Of a DNA stretch of 25,744 bases, positions 7,184-14,396 are shown one piece after another. Below the pieces are notes generated by a model that made no database searches, was not told the DNA's origin, and was given only the letters and a program-made list of their open reading frames with translations. Made by a program: the position numbers and the translations under genes. Location of the stretch: NCBI GenBank assembly GCA_002348095.1, contig DDYT01000030.1, positions 1 to 25,744 on the forward strand, given 5' to 3'. The stretch's first letter is position 1. The number at the start of each line of letters is the position of its first letter. Source of the stretch: Erysipelotrichaceae bacterium UBA2227 (GTDB lineage Bacteria > Bacillota_I > Bacilli_A > Erysipelotrichales > Erysipelotrichaceae).

Positions 7184-8157
7184 GCTGATTTCTCCTTTCG
7201 CGGCTTTTTGCCAAGTGGCGGTTTATAACCAAGAATTCTATCCAGTCCAAACTCCTTAGAACCGAGCAGCCCCTGGGGTCTGAATATCATGACGATGATC
7301 AGAATGAGTGCATAAGCAATCAGACGGACTTCCGCATAACTTTGTAATAACATATTAACTACACCGATGAATCCTGTCGCAATGACCGATCCGGTCAATG
7401 AGCCCATCCCGCCAAACACCACGATGATCAGAATATTGATGGACGTTGCAATCCCAAAAGTTTCCGGTTTAACGACATAATAGGTTGTTGCATAAAGCGA
7501 TCCGGCAAGTGAAGCCAGCACAGCACCAAAGATAAACGCGATAACTTTGTATTTTGTCGTATGAATGCCCATGGCTTCCGAAGCAATCTCATCTTCCTTA
7601 ATCGAGATGCAGGCACGCCCGATCGCAGAGTTTTTAAAGTTTGCAGACAGCACGACCGCAGCAACGACAAACACAAACAACAGTGGCCAACTGATCAGGT
7701 TTTTGATATTACTTATTCCACTGGCTCCGTTGGTAATCTCCAGATTCAAGATAACGATTCGGATAATCTCGCCTACACCTAATGTAGCAATCGCAAGATA
7801 ATCCCCTTTAAGTCGTAAAGTCGGGATCGCAACGATCAACGATATAAGGATACTGATAGCAATACCGACCAACATCCCCAGTAGTAATCCGGTCATATCC
7901 GGCATGTCACGCATGACGATGGCTGCACTGTACGCGCCAATCGACATAAATCCTGCATGTCCTAAGGAAAGCTGACCTGTAATCCCGATAATGATATTCA
8001 GGCTCACTCCCAGAATAACAAATATTCCGACCCAATAAAGCACTTGGCGATAATATGGGGTGATGATCCGCGTATCAATCATTACCTGAACTGCAAAGAA
8101 AAAGACAAGCAATACCCCCAACCAAATCAGATTCTTCTTGGAGAACAGATTTTTCAT
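7180..8157 (-). CDS. livM: branched-chain amino acid ABC transporter permease LivM
   Basis: A 325-residue inner-membrane permease with about 9-10 hydrophobic segments. The conserved GITGQLSLGHAGFMSIGAYSAA and the loop ACISIKEDEIASEAMGIHTTKYKV, which contacts the ATPase, identify LivM. The end RPQGLLGSKEFG is also typical. Two starts are possible: a GTG at 8160 overlapping the livH stop as GTGA, or the ATG at 8157 overlapping as TGATG. I prefer the ATG because AAAGGAG then lies 8 nt upstream. Partners are LivH in the membrane and LivG/LivF on the cytoplasmic side. Confidence 0.94.
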   Translation of the reverse strand: MKNLFSKKNLIWLGVLLVFFFAVQVMIDTRIITPYYRQVLYWVGIFVILGVSLNIIIGITGQLSLGHAGFMSIGAYSAAIVMRDMPDMTGLLLGMLVGIAISILISLIVAIPTLRLKGDYLAIATLGVGEIIRIVILNLEITNGASGISNIKNLISWPLLFVFVVAAVVLSANFKNSAIGRACISIKEDEIASEAMGIHTTKYKVIAFIFGAVLASLAGSLYATTYYVVKPETFGIATSINILIIVVFGGMGSLTGSVIATGFIGVVNMLLQSYAEVRLIAYALILIIVMIFRPQGLLGSKEFGLDRILGYKPPLGKKPRKEKSA

Positions 8158-9035
8158 CACACTTTCTCCTTTACGTTTTTACCGAGCAATCCGCTGGGTT
8201 TTACAAGCAAAATAAGAATCAGAATGGCAAACACGACCGCATCTTTATAAAGCGTGCTTCCATATCCGGCCACATAAGTTTCGATCAGGCCGATAGCAAA
8301 CCCGCCAATCATCGCCCCCGGAATGATTCCGATGCCACCGAATACAGCGGCAACAAACGCCTTTAAACCCGGAGTAAATCCCATAAACGGAAACACTTTG
8401 ATATAGTACAAACCGACCATGATCCCGGCAGCGGCAGCCAGTGCGCTTCCGATGGCAAAGGTGATGGTGATGACATTATCCACGTTGACCCCCATCAATG
8501 TTGCGGCATCTTTATCCACCGCTACCGATCGCATCGCTCTGCCCAGCTTTGTTTTGGAAACGATATATTGCAATATGATCATCAGTGCGATCGAAGTTGC
8601 AAAAATAACGATTTGCAGCATATTCAACCGTAGCCCCATGACGGTAAAAAACTGATTGGGGATAACCTGCGGAAACGCATAGATATTTGCTCCCATGACC
8701 ATCAAAACACCGTTTTGAATCAAAAACGAAACGCCGATGGCTGTAATCAATGCAGCAGTCCGCGTAGACTTTCTCAGCGGCTTATAGGCAACGCGTTCAA
8801 TGATTACGCCAAACAGTGCCGTGACAGCCATAGCAAAGACGAATGCCAGATAGATAGGTAAATTCAGGTTAACTACTGCGATCATACCGATGTAAGCCCC
8901 AAACATGAAAATTTCCCCGTGTGCAAAATTAATCAGCTTGATGATCCCGTATACCATGGTATATCCAAGGGCAATCAGTGCATAAACACCGCCGATGGAT
9001 AGTCCATTAATCGTCTGTTGTAAGAATTGTTGCAT
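8157..9035 (-). CDS. livH: branched-chain amino acid ABC transporter permease LivH
   Basis: A 292-residue permease, almost entirely hydrophobic, with the LivH signature LSIGGVYALIALGYTMVYGIIKLINFAHGE in the first 45 residues and the ATPase-contact loop SKTKLGRAMRSVAVDKDAATLMGVNVD in the middle. The ATG at 9035 is the better start: AGGAGG lies 5 nt before it. A TTG at 9053 in frame would place that ribosome binding site inside the coding region. The end KPSGLLGKNVKEKV is typical. Because it sits behind a stem-loop after livK, it is probably made in lower amounts than the binding protein. Confidence 0.94.
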   Translation of the reverse strand: MQQFLQQTINGLSIGGVYALIALGYTMVYGIIKLINFAHGEIFMFGAYIGMIAVVNLNLPIYLAFVFAMAVTALFGVIIERVAYKPLRKSTRTAALITAIGVSFLIQNGVLMVMGANIYAFPQVIPNQFFTVMGLRLNMLQIVIFATSIALMIILQYIVSKTKLGRAMRSVAVDKDAATLMGVNVDNVITITFAIGSALAAAAGIMVGLYYIKVFPFMGFTPGLKAFVAAVFGGIGIIPGAMIGGFAIGLIETYVAGYGSTLYKDAVVFAILILILLVKPSGLLGKNVKEKV

Positions 9036-9058
9036 AGCGCCTCCTATATTCAATGAAA

Positions 9059-9091
9059 CAAACAGGTGAAAGGGGTACTTTCACCTGTTTG
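9059..9091 (-). terminator. intercistronic stem-loop between livK and livH (partial terminator or RNA stabiliser)
   Basis: A perfect 13-bp stem (arms 9059-9071 and 9079-9091, core CAGGTGAAA/TTTCACCTG) with a 7-nt loop lies 20 bp after the livK stop. On the minus strand it is followed by only a short, broken U-tract (TTTC), so read-through into livH is expected. Such elements after binding-protein genes commonly raise the binding protein over the membrane parts by partial termination or by protecting the 3' end. Confidence 0.75.
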
Positions 9092-9111
9092 ATTTATAAT
9101 GTATGGCTGGT

Positions 9112-10263
9112 TTACGGATTGACGATCGTTGCTTGAACTTGAACGCCGTTTTCCAACTTAACAATGACCGCTGACTTGACAGGATTATTGAAATTATCGA
9201 AAGAGATCGTTCCAGTTACACCTGCGAAGTTCTTCGTAGCTTTAAGAGCATCTCTGACCTTCACCGGATCGGTACCTGCGGACTCAATCGCAGCAAACAG
9301 CATGTATGCAGCATCGTAAGCCAATGCACTTAATGCACTTGGGTTTTCTCCGGTTTCTGCTTTGTAAGCCGTAATGAAATTTTGAACTTTTGCATCCGTA
9401 CTTAATGTGGAGAAGTGTGTCGAGAAGTATACATTATTTACATTCGCTGCTCCACCGGCCAAACTGTTGAGATCCGGAGACTCAAATCCGTCCGGTCCGA
9501 TAATAGCAACATCAATGCCCATGGCGCGTGCCTGACCAATAATCAACCCTGCGCGAGCCGCATAATCAGCTACGAACAATACATCAAACTCACCTAAACC
9601 TTTGATTTTGGTTAACTGAGCACTGAAGTCAGTATCTGTATCTGTGTAGTATTCAACTCCCAAAACCTGACCGCCATTGGCAGCAAACTTGTCACCAAAG
9701 ATTTTTGCCAAATCTTTTGCGTAGTCGGATGAACTTGAACCCATGACGACAGCCTTTTTGGCCTGAAGATCATTGGAAGCAAAATTAGCTAAGACCACCC
9801 CTTGGAACGGGTCGATAAAGCAAGCTCTGAATACCCATGGGTTGACTGCGGTTCCATCCATCGTAACTTTTTCGTTACTGCCGGACGGTGTAAATGCCAA
9901 TACTTCATATTGCTTAGCCACAGGCCCGATGGCCAGGGTCGGTGCAGAGGTCGCTGATCCTAACATGGCAACGACTTTATCCACCGTGGCCAACTTGGTT
10001 GCATTTTCAACAGCTTTGGCCGTATCGTATGCATTGTCGTAAATAACCAATTCAACTTGTTTTCCGTTAATTCCACCTTTGGCATTGATTTCTTTAACAG
10101 CTAACTGAAAGGCAAGCCGTTCAGGAACACCGTAAACCGATACTTCTCCCGTCAATTCCAGATTGACACCGATTTTGATTGTTTCGGCTGCTTTTGGACC
10201 GCATCCGGTCAATGCACCAAGAACCATCATCAATACGGCCAGTAATGTGACTAATCTTTTCAT
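9112..10263 (-). CDS. livK: branched-chain amino acid ABC transporter substrate-binding lipoprotein LivK-like
   Basis: A 383-residue extracytoplasmic binding protein of the Leu/Ile/Val-binding family (periplasmic-binding type 1 fold). The signal sequence ends in lipobox LTGC with C21 lipidated. The mature N-terminus reads IKIGVNLELTGEVSVYGVPE, and GSATSAPTLAIGPVAKQY lies in the ligand cleft. YDAAYMLFAAIESAG near the C-terminus is also typical. GAGGAGGG precedes the ATG. As first gene of the liv operon it captures substrate for LivHMGF. Homologues may prefer branched-chain or other hydrophobic amino acids, or amides; specificity cannot be read from sequence. Confidence 0.93.
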   Translation of the reverse strand: MKRLVTLLAVLMMVLGALTGCGPKAAETIKIGVNLELTGEVSVYGVPERLAFQLAVKEINAKGGINGKQVELVIYDNAYDTAKAVENATKLATVDKVVAMLGSATSAPTLAIGPVAKQYEVLAFTPSGSNEKVTMDGTAVNPWVFRACFIDPFQGVVLANFASNDLQAKKAVVMGSSSSDYAKDLAKIFGDKFAANGGQVLGVEYYTDTDTDFSAQLTKIKGLGEFDVLFVADYAARAGLIIGQARAMGIDVAIIGPDGFESPDLNSLAGGAANVNNVYFSTHFSTLSTDAKVQNFITAYKAETGENPSALSALAYDAAYMLFAAIESAGTDPVKVRDALKATKNFAGVTGTISFDNFNNPVKSAVIVKLENGVQVQATIVNP

Positions 10264-10292
10264 GAATACCCTCCTCTAGGTAATATGGTTTG

Positions 10293-10321
10293 ATTATAAA
10301 TGAAAGCAATGTAAATTACAA
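10293..10321 (-). promoter_or_regulatory. promoter of the liv operon
   Basis: Minus-strand TTGTAA (10316-10321) and TATAAT (10293-10298) are spaced by 17 bp. Transcription would start near 10286, about 23 nt before the livK ATG, leaving no room for a leader riboswitch or T-box. Control must therefore act at the DNA level or on initiation. Confidence 0.75.
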
Positions 10322-10339
10322 TGATTATTTTACATTACA
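10310..10339. repeat. clustered TTACA repeats over the liv -35 region
   Basis: TTACA occurs at 10316-10320, 10330-10334 and 10335-10339, with an inverted TGTAA at 10310-10314. The first inverted pair forms TGTAAATTACA across the -35 box. This could be an operator for an unidentified regulator; the region is AT-rich, so chance is not excluded. Confidence 0.3.
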
Positions 10340-10342
10340 GGT

Positions 10343-10356
10343 TGAAAACGTTCACA
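10343..10356. promoter_or_regulatory. cre site (CcpA operator) upstream of liv operon
   Basis: TGAAAACGTTCACA matches the consensus TGWAANCGNTNWCA at all fixed and degenerate positions. Its centre is about 63 bp upstream of the predicted liv start point. In Gram-positive bacteria, cre sites upstream of the -35 box often mediate activation by CcpA, whereas those in or after the promoter repress. Confidence 0.6.
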
Positions 10357-10420
10357 TAATTTTCACAGACACATATTCAGTGCTCACTTGAGCGTATGTG
10401 CTATGTTAGTTCACTTGTAT

Positions 10421-10463
10421 AACAAAAGCCGAAAAACAATTGGAGTTATTGTTTCATCGGCTT
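10421..10463 (-). terminator. terminator of the extended-SDR gene
   Basis: On the minus strand AAGCCGA and TCGGCTT pair, with an inner AAACAAT/ATTGTTT extension after a small bulge, followed by TTTTGTTAT. It separates the SDR unit from the liv promoter. Confidence 0.75.
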
Positions 10464-10490
10464 AATTCTAGCTATCAGACAATATCAGAC

Positions 10491-11486
10491 TCAGCGAAAG
10501 TATTTCTTGATTAGTTCCTTATTCTGACTTTTTAAAGCCAAACGCGGCTCGGATCGGGCATTTAGATTTTTTAAGATGACATAAGACAGTGAGGCTGACA
10601 ATTTGCGGCGGGATTCGGACACCTGGCTTCTCAAATAATCGAAATAAGTTTTCAGTGTGTCCCTTCGAAAATCAAGAATGTCATTCAGCTGATACCCATC
10701 CATGTAATATCCGCAGTGAAAATTCCGTTGAGCAAAGGCTTTTTCATCGAGATGTTTATAGTTCAACCCATAAATTTCAAAGCAGCCTTGAAGAAGTTCC
10801 CGATACAAACACCGACACGACTCCCCGCCACCCAGATTGAAAATCTGATTTCTCAGTTCGTTCTTTTTGTTCAGAGCCAAAACAAATGCTCTTGCAGTAT
10901 CTCTGGCACTGGCAATTTCAACTTTCGTATCCAGCGGCATATGAAACATCAGCGGATCGATTTGCGGTTTGTCCATAATGGCAGTTAACCGAAAGATCGC
11001 ATATTCAATTCCACTGGTAATGATCATATCTTCTGTCATTTTCTTCACCTGGGCATAATAGTCATCCTGACTGAACCTGATCGGATCGGTAACTCTGATT
11101 TGATAATCCTCGACTCGATCCCCGTATACACTGATCGATGATGCAAAGAGCAAAAATCCATAACTCTGTGCTTTTAAGGCATCAACAATATTTTTTGTCC
11201 CTTCGTAATTGACCTTATAGGTCAGTTTCGGATCACGGTCTGCTTTGGGCGGAATCACTCCGGCCAAGTGAATGACGGCATCCTGATTTTTGCATATCTC
11301 AAACACAAGCTGGCGATCGGTTATATTCCCAAAAATGATCCTGACCTTATCTTTATATATATTAAGCTGATTGATATTTTTTTTGTTCTTCAGCTCAAAC
11401 ACAGTCACATCGTGACCCTGTTCAATCAACATCGGTATGGCGTGATGGCCAACCGCACCGCATGCACCGGTAAGAAGCACTCTCAT
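10491..11486 (-). CDS. NAD-dependent epimerase/dehydratase family protein (extended SDR)
   Basis: A 331-residue extended short-chain dehydrogenase. The Rossmann loop GACGAVG (7-13) binds NAD(P). VIHLAGVIPP (71-80), FASSISVYGD (114-123) and the catalytic pair Y144/K148 in YYAQVKK complete the active site. The C-terminal 90 residues are basic and unlike sugar epimerases I know. The start at 11486 (MRVLLTG) has GAGGTGG upstream; the frame stays open further upstream but runs through the tRNA-Lys gene and is not real. A TATAAT at 11505-11510 probably drives it. A nucleotide-sugar substrate is likely from the family, but which one, or whether it is a sugar at all, is unknown. Confidence 0.82.
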   Translation of the reverse strand: MRVLLTGACGAVGHHAIPMLIEQGHDVTVFELKNKKNINQLNIYKDKVRIIFGNITDRQLVFEICKNQDAVIHLAGVIPPKADRDPKLTYKVNYEGTKNIVDALKAQSYGFLLFASSISVYGDRVEDYQIRVTDPIRFSQDDYYAQVKKMTEDMIITSGIEYAIFRLTAIMDKPQIDPLMFHMPLDTKVEIASARDTARAFVLALNKKNELRNQIFNLGGGESCRCLYRELLQGCFEIYGLNYKHLDEKAFAQRNFHCGYYMDGYQLNDILDFRRDTLKTYFDYLRSQVSESRRKLSASLSYVILKNLNARSEPRLALKSQNKELIKKYFR

Positions 11487-11504
11487 CGAACCACCTCTAG
11501 TCAC

Positions 11505-11510
11505 ATTATA
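11505..11510 (-). promoter_or_regulatory. -10 box of the extended-SDR gene
   Basis: Minus-strand TATAAT lies 18 bp before the SDR ATG and just after the tRNA-Lys terminator. The -35 position holds only a T-run from that terminator, so the promoter is weakly defined. Confidence 0.45.
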
Positions 11511-11526
11511 CATCAAAGATTCAAAT

Positions 11527-11550
11527 AAAAAAGATTGCTTGTGCAATCTT
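11527..11550 (-). terminator. terminator of tRNA-Lys
   Basis: On the minus strand AAGATTGC-ACAA-GCAATCTT is an 8-bp stem followed by TTTTA, 10 bp after the tRNA CCA end. Confidence 0.88.
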
Positions 11551-11560
11551 GTTTTAACCA

Positions 11561-11636
11561 TGGTGTCCCCTGGGGGGCTCGAACCCTCGACCCACTGATT
11601 AAGAGTCAGTTGCTCTACCAACTGAGCTAAGGAGAC
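11561..11636 (-). tRNA. tRNA-Lys (anticodon CUU), CCA encoded
   Basis: The minus-strand gene starts GTCTCCT and closes AGGGGAC-A-CCA. The anticodon arm is ACTGA-CTCTTAA-TCAGT, giving anticodon CUU for AAG codons. The D arm is GCTC...GAGC. The T stem GAGGG/CCCCC has one A-C mismatch at pair 50-64. It is a single-gene unit with its own promoter and terminator. Confidence 0.94.
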
Positions 11637-11649
11637 ATTGTGCTTTTTG

Positions 11650-11678
11650 ATTATAACCTCAAACCAACCAAAAATCAA
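11650..11678 (-). promoter_or_regulatory. promoter of tRNA-Lys
   Basis: Minus-strand TTGATT (11673-11678), 17 bp, TATAAT (11650-11655), ending 13 bp before the tRNA 5' end. Confidence 0.78.
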
Positions 11679-11741
11679 CCGTTAACATAAAAACTGTTCA
11701 ATAAATAAAAACGTTTGAATCATAAATCATTTTGCAGATAC

Positions 11742-12281
11742 TTACTGAATTCTTGTCGAGTAAGCAACAACCAGCTTAAAGATAAACACTCCGTAGAGCC
11801 AATAGAGTGATATGATGATCGGTAAAAACCATGATACCAAAAAGATCGTCAGAGACATCGCTCCGGCAAAAAATAAGGAGTTTTTGTGTCTAATTGAAGA
11901 GGCGAGAACTACGGCCAAAATAATCATTCCGGTAATATAAAATGCCCCATCCAGTTTGCCGGGATCAATTAATGCGTGAATGATTATCAGGTGAATATGA
12001 AGAGATGCAAAAATCAACGGATTGCGCAACCATTTGTGAATCTTCCCTCGAATGTTATCAGTCTGATAAAACCGTTTTGTGCTTTCAAAAAGATTGCTTA
12101 TTGCACCTCCGCCAATATCCATTGAAAGTTCAACAAGTATCAGCCAAGTGAGCCAATGAAAGTTCTTGTCTGCATTTGAAAAAATCAGTACAAGGACACA
12201 TAAAATAGCCGATGCAAAGGTCAATGATATTTGATAACGGGTAGGCGAATACCCAAAGAAATAGTATTGAATGTTCTTCAT
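11742..12281 (-). CDS. hypothetical multi-pass membrane protein
   Basis: A 179-residue protein with about five to six hydrophobic segments (roughly 18-36, 42-55, 90-105, 113-130, 136-152, 155-173) and short charged loops such as STKRFYQTDNIRGKIHKWLRN. I recognise no family. The ATG at 12281 is only 6 bp after a TATAAT box (12288-12293) that carries an extended -10 TG, and no ribosome binding site precedes it. The mRNA should therefore begin at or next to the start codon, i.e. be leaderless. It lies between two tRNA units, with a tRNA terminator just upstream. Transport, regulation or another role cannot be assigned. Confidence 0.6.
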   Translation of the reverse strand: MKNIQYYFFGYSPTRYQISLTFASAILCVLVLIFSNADKNFHWLTWLILVELSMDIGGGAISNLFESTKRFYQTDNIRGKIHKWLRNPLIFASLHIHLIIIHALIDPGKLDGAFYITGMIILAVVLASSIRHKNSLFFAGAMSLTIFLVSWFLPIIISLYWLYGVFIFKLVVAYSTRIQ

Positions 12282-12287
12282 GAACCG

Positions 12288-12296
12288 ATTATATCA
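12288..12296 (-). promoter_or_regulatory. extended -10 promoter of the membrane protein gene
   Basis: Minus-strand TGATATAAT combines the TGn extension with a perfect -10 box. No -35 match is present at the right spacing, which extended -10 promoters tolerate. The expected start point falls at the ATG. Confidence 0.6.
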
Positions 12297-12324
12297 TAAA
12301 TAAAAATCACCCGTCGAGGTGATT
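12297..12324 (-). terminator. terminator of the tRNA-Asn/Glu unit
   Basis: On the minus strand AATCACC, loop TCGACG, GGTGATT is a 7-bp stem followed by TTTATTTA, 12 bp after tRNA-Glu. Confidence 0.78.
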
Positions 12325-12335
12325 GATATTTCAGA

Positions 12336-12411
12336 TGGTGACCCGTACGGGATTCGAACCCGTGAATGCATGCGTGAAAGGCATGTGAGTTAACCGTTTC
12401 TCCAACGGGCC
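12336..12411 (-). tRNA. tRNA-Glu (anticodon UUC), CCA encoded
   Basis: Minus strand: acceptor GGCCCGT with ACGGGTC, discriminator A and CCA; anticodon arm CATGC-CTTTCAC-GCATG gives UUC; T arm ACGGG-TTCGAAT-CCCGT is fully paired. It lies 3 bp after the CCA end of tRNA-Asn, so both are cut from one transcript. Confidence 0.96.
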
Positions 12412-12414
12412 AAC

Positions 12415-12490
12415 TGGCGCCTGAAACAGGACTCGAACCTGTGACCAACCGGTTAACAGCCGGTTGCTCTACCTACTGAGCTATTCAGGC
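12415..12490 (-). tRNA. tRNA-Asn (anticodon GUU), CCA encoded
   Basis: Minus strand: acceptor GCCTGAA with TTCAGGC, discriminator G and CCA; anticodon arm ACCGG-CTGTTAA-CCGGT gives GUU; T arm ACAGG-TTCGAGT-CCTGT is fully paired. It is the first gene of the Asn-Glu pair. Confidence 0.96.
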
Positions 12491-12502
12491 AAGTGCTTAT
12501 AA

Positions 12503-12531
12503 AATATAACATAAACACTCTGTTTTTTCAA
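12503..12531 (-). promoter_or_regulatory. promoter of the tRNA-Asn/Glu unit
   Basis: Minus-strand TTGAAA (12526-12531), 17 bp, TATATT (12503-12508), ending 12 bp before tRNA-Asn. Confidence 0.75.
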
Positions 12532-12553
12532 TACTATTTATTCAAAAATATCC

Positions 12554-13933
12554 TTACCCCACAACGCCGGTTTCTTTTTGAAGAGTCAGATTCACGACCC
12601 ACTTTTCCTTCTTCACCAGCCAGTAAGAAAATGACAACTTAAGGAAATCCGTGCTTTGGCCGGCAATATAAACGACAAAGATCGGAAAATCCGTCAGATA
12701 CGCAAATGCAAATACGACCGGGATATTAACAAACCACATAAAGCCTGAATCCATTAAGAATGTTGATTTCGTATCCCCTCCGGCCCTCAAAATGAAATAG
12801 CATTGCGCTGTTCCCATGTAAATCCAAAACATCACTGACATGATCCGTAAGATATTCTGTGAGATCATTCGTGCTTCCGAAGATACATTGTAGAAGTGAG
12901 GAACGACAAACGAAGCCCCAAACATCATTAAAGCAAAACACATTGCTAAGAACACACTGAACCCCAACATACGATAGCCGTTGGCCCGTCCGGTTTCCAG
13001 ATCATTGGCACCCAACGGTTGTGATATCATAACGGTCGAAGCGACTGCCATACCGCCAAACAGTGTAAAAAACAAGTCAGCTGTTGTGCCTGCAATCGAC
13101 ATTCCGGAAATTACCTCCGGCCCCCGGGTTGCATAGAACTTAAATAAGGTAGCCATGCCGCTCGCCCAGAAAAACTCATTGAGAGCTAACGGAGCTGCTT
13201 TTACGGATACATTTCTGATGATCAGTTTCGAAATATGCAAAAGCTCAGAGATTTTCGTCGAGAATGCAAAAGATTTTACTTTCATCACAACCAGTAGGAT
13301 CGAAACTTCAACGAGCCGGGCGATGACTGTGGCATAGGCTGCACCGACAACGCCCATCGCCGGAAATCCGAAGTGACCGAAAATGAGTATATAATTGAAG
13401 AACGCATTGGTTAGGACTGAAACGATCCCGGCATATAACGGGATCTTCGTTTCACCGATGGAACGCATCGCACTGGTCATGGCCAACACCGGTCCAAGAG
13501 GTAATAACGAGAATGAGGCCACAGTCATATAGCGGATGCCCTCACTGACGATTCCTGCATCCGATGTAAAATATTGAATTCCCCATTGCGGCCGCAAGAA
13601 TCCAAGAAAGAAGAAGGGCAAAATAACCAAGTAGGCACTGAGGATGGAGAAGCGGAAAGATTGTTTCATGTGTTCTTCATCTTTTGCCCCGAAATACTGT
13701 GCTATAAATATTCCGGCTGCTGCCAAGATTCCAAATGTTGCGAAAAATGCAATCATATAAAAGCGGTTGGTCGCTGCGACTCCCCCCAGAGAAGCATCGC
13801 CCAACTGACCGACCATCAGGTTGTCAATCAGGTTGACAGAACTGGTGATCAGTTGCTGCAGCATCAAAGGTACTGCGATTTTCAGTACATCCTTATAAAA
13901 CTGTTTCGGACCGATAAATTTACTGTATCTCAT
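12554..13933 (-). CDS. MATE family efflux transporter
   Basis: A 459-residue multidrug and toxic-compound extrusion protein with about 12 membrane helices in two homologous halves. The N-terminus FYKDVLKIAVPLMLQQLITSSVNLIDNLMVGQLGDASLGGVAATNR is the classic first MatE helix pair, and the second half begins around KLIIRNVSVKAAPLALNEFFW. It exports cationic drugs or metabolites using Na+ or H+. The start at 13933 (MRYSKF) has GAGAGGG upstream. The frame remains open upstream, but that part runs through the terminator and the tRNA-Ala gene and is not coding. The ribosome binding site directly follows a tRNA terminator and no clear separate promoter is seen. The substrate is unknown. Confidence 0.92.
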   Translation of the reverse strand: MRYSKFIGPKQFYKDVLKIAVPLMLQQLITSSVNLIDNLMVGQLGDASLGGVAATNRFYMIAFFATFGILAAAGIFIAQYFGAKDEEHMKQSFRFSILSAYLVILPFFFLGFLRPQWGIQYFTSDAGIVSEGIRYMTVASFSLLPLGPVLAMTSAMRSIGETKIPLYAGIVSVLTNAFFNYILIFGHFGFPAMGVVGAAYATVIARLVEVSILLVVMKVKSFAFSTKISELLHISKLIIRNVSVKAAPLALNEFFWASGMATLFKFYATRGPEVISGMSIAGTTADLFFTLFGGMAVASTVMISQPLGANDLETGRANGYRMLGFSVFLAMCFALMMFGASFVVPHFYNVSSEARMISQNILRIMSVMFWIYMGTAQCYFILRAGGDTKSTFLMDSGFMWFVNIPVVFAFAYLTDFPIFVVYIAGQSTDFLKLSFSYWLVKKEKWVVNLTLQKETGVVG

Positions 13934-13945
13934 AGTACCCTCTCT

Positions 13946-13974
13946 ATAAAAAATGCGATGGAAGCCCATCGCAT
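13946..13974 (-). terminator. terminator of the tRNA-Ile/Ala unit
   Basis: On the minus strand ATGCGATGG-GCTT-CCATCGCAT is a 9-bp stem followed by TTTTTAT. It lies between tRNA-Ala and the MATE gene. Confidence 0.9.
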
Positions 13975-13985
13975 GTTTGTGTAAA

Positions 13986-14061
13986 TGGTGGAGCTTATCG
14001 GGCTCGAACCGATGACCCCCTGCGTGCAAGGCAGGTGCTCTCCCAACTGAGCTAAAACCCC
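13986..14061 (-). tRNA. tRNA-Ala (anticodon UGC), CCA encoded
   Basis: Minus strand: acceptor GGGGTTT with AAGCTCC includes the G3-U70 pair that defines alanine identity; anticodon arm CCTGC-CTTGCAC-GCAGG gives UGC; T arm ATCGG-TTCGAGC-CCGAT is paired. CCA occupies 13986-13988. Confidence 0.96.
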
Positions 14062-14081
14062 ATATATATCAATCCGGTAAA

Positions 14082-14158
<77 letters not shown>

Positions 14159-14180
14159 AATACTCACCGAATGCCATATA

Positions 14181-14209
14181 AATATACCATTTACAAGGGG
14201 TGTTGTCAA
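14181..14209 (-). promoter_or_regulatory. strong promoter of the tRNA-Ile/Ala unit
   Basis: Minus-strand consensus TTGACA (14204-14209), 17 bp, TATATT (14181-14186). A second TATAAT on the same strand just upstream (about 14211-14216) has only a weak TTTTTA -35 and may be a tandem promoter. The rest of the gap up to 14340 shows nothing I can name. Confidence 0.85.
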
Positions 14210-14340
14210 CAATTATAGAGCAATTTGTACCTTTTAAAAACACTTGTCCTAAAGGGGATAAATCTTGAATATTCAGCGGTATTTCAGAAAATTTCCCAAA
14301 TTAAAACGTTCGGATTTTTACTCAATATTCTATGAAATCA

Positions 14341-14375
14341 TGATAAACAAAAGCTCTCCAATTGAAGAGCTTTTG
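14341..14375 (-). terminator. terminator of the rplM-rpsI operon
   Basis: On the minus strand CAAAAGCTCT, 8-nt loop, AGAGCTTTTG then TTTAT. The 10-bp stem lies about 22 bp after the rpsI stop. Confidence 0.85.
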
Positions 14376-14396
14376 ACGTATTGACCAATAATCTGA

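Noticed and set aside
10264..10292. T-box or amino-acid riboswitch before livK
   Set aside because: The predicted leader is about 23 nt, too short for either.
11487..11678. In-frame N-terminal extension of the SDR gene
   Set aside because: It translates the tRNA-Lys gene and its terminator; the ATG at 11486 has a ribosome binding site and starts the Rossmann motif.
13934..14029. In-frame N-terminal extension of the MATE gene
   Set aside because: It runs through the tRNA-Ala gene and a strong terminator; the ATG at 13933 has its own ribosome binding site.
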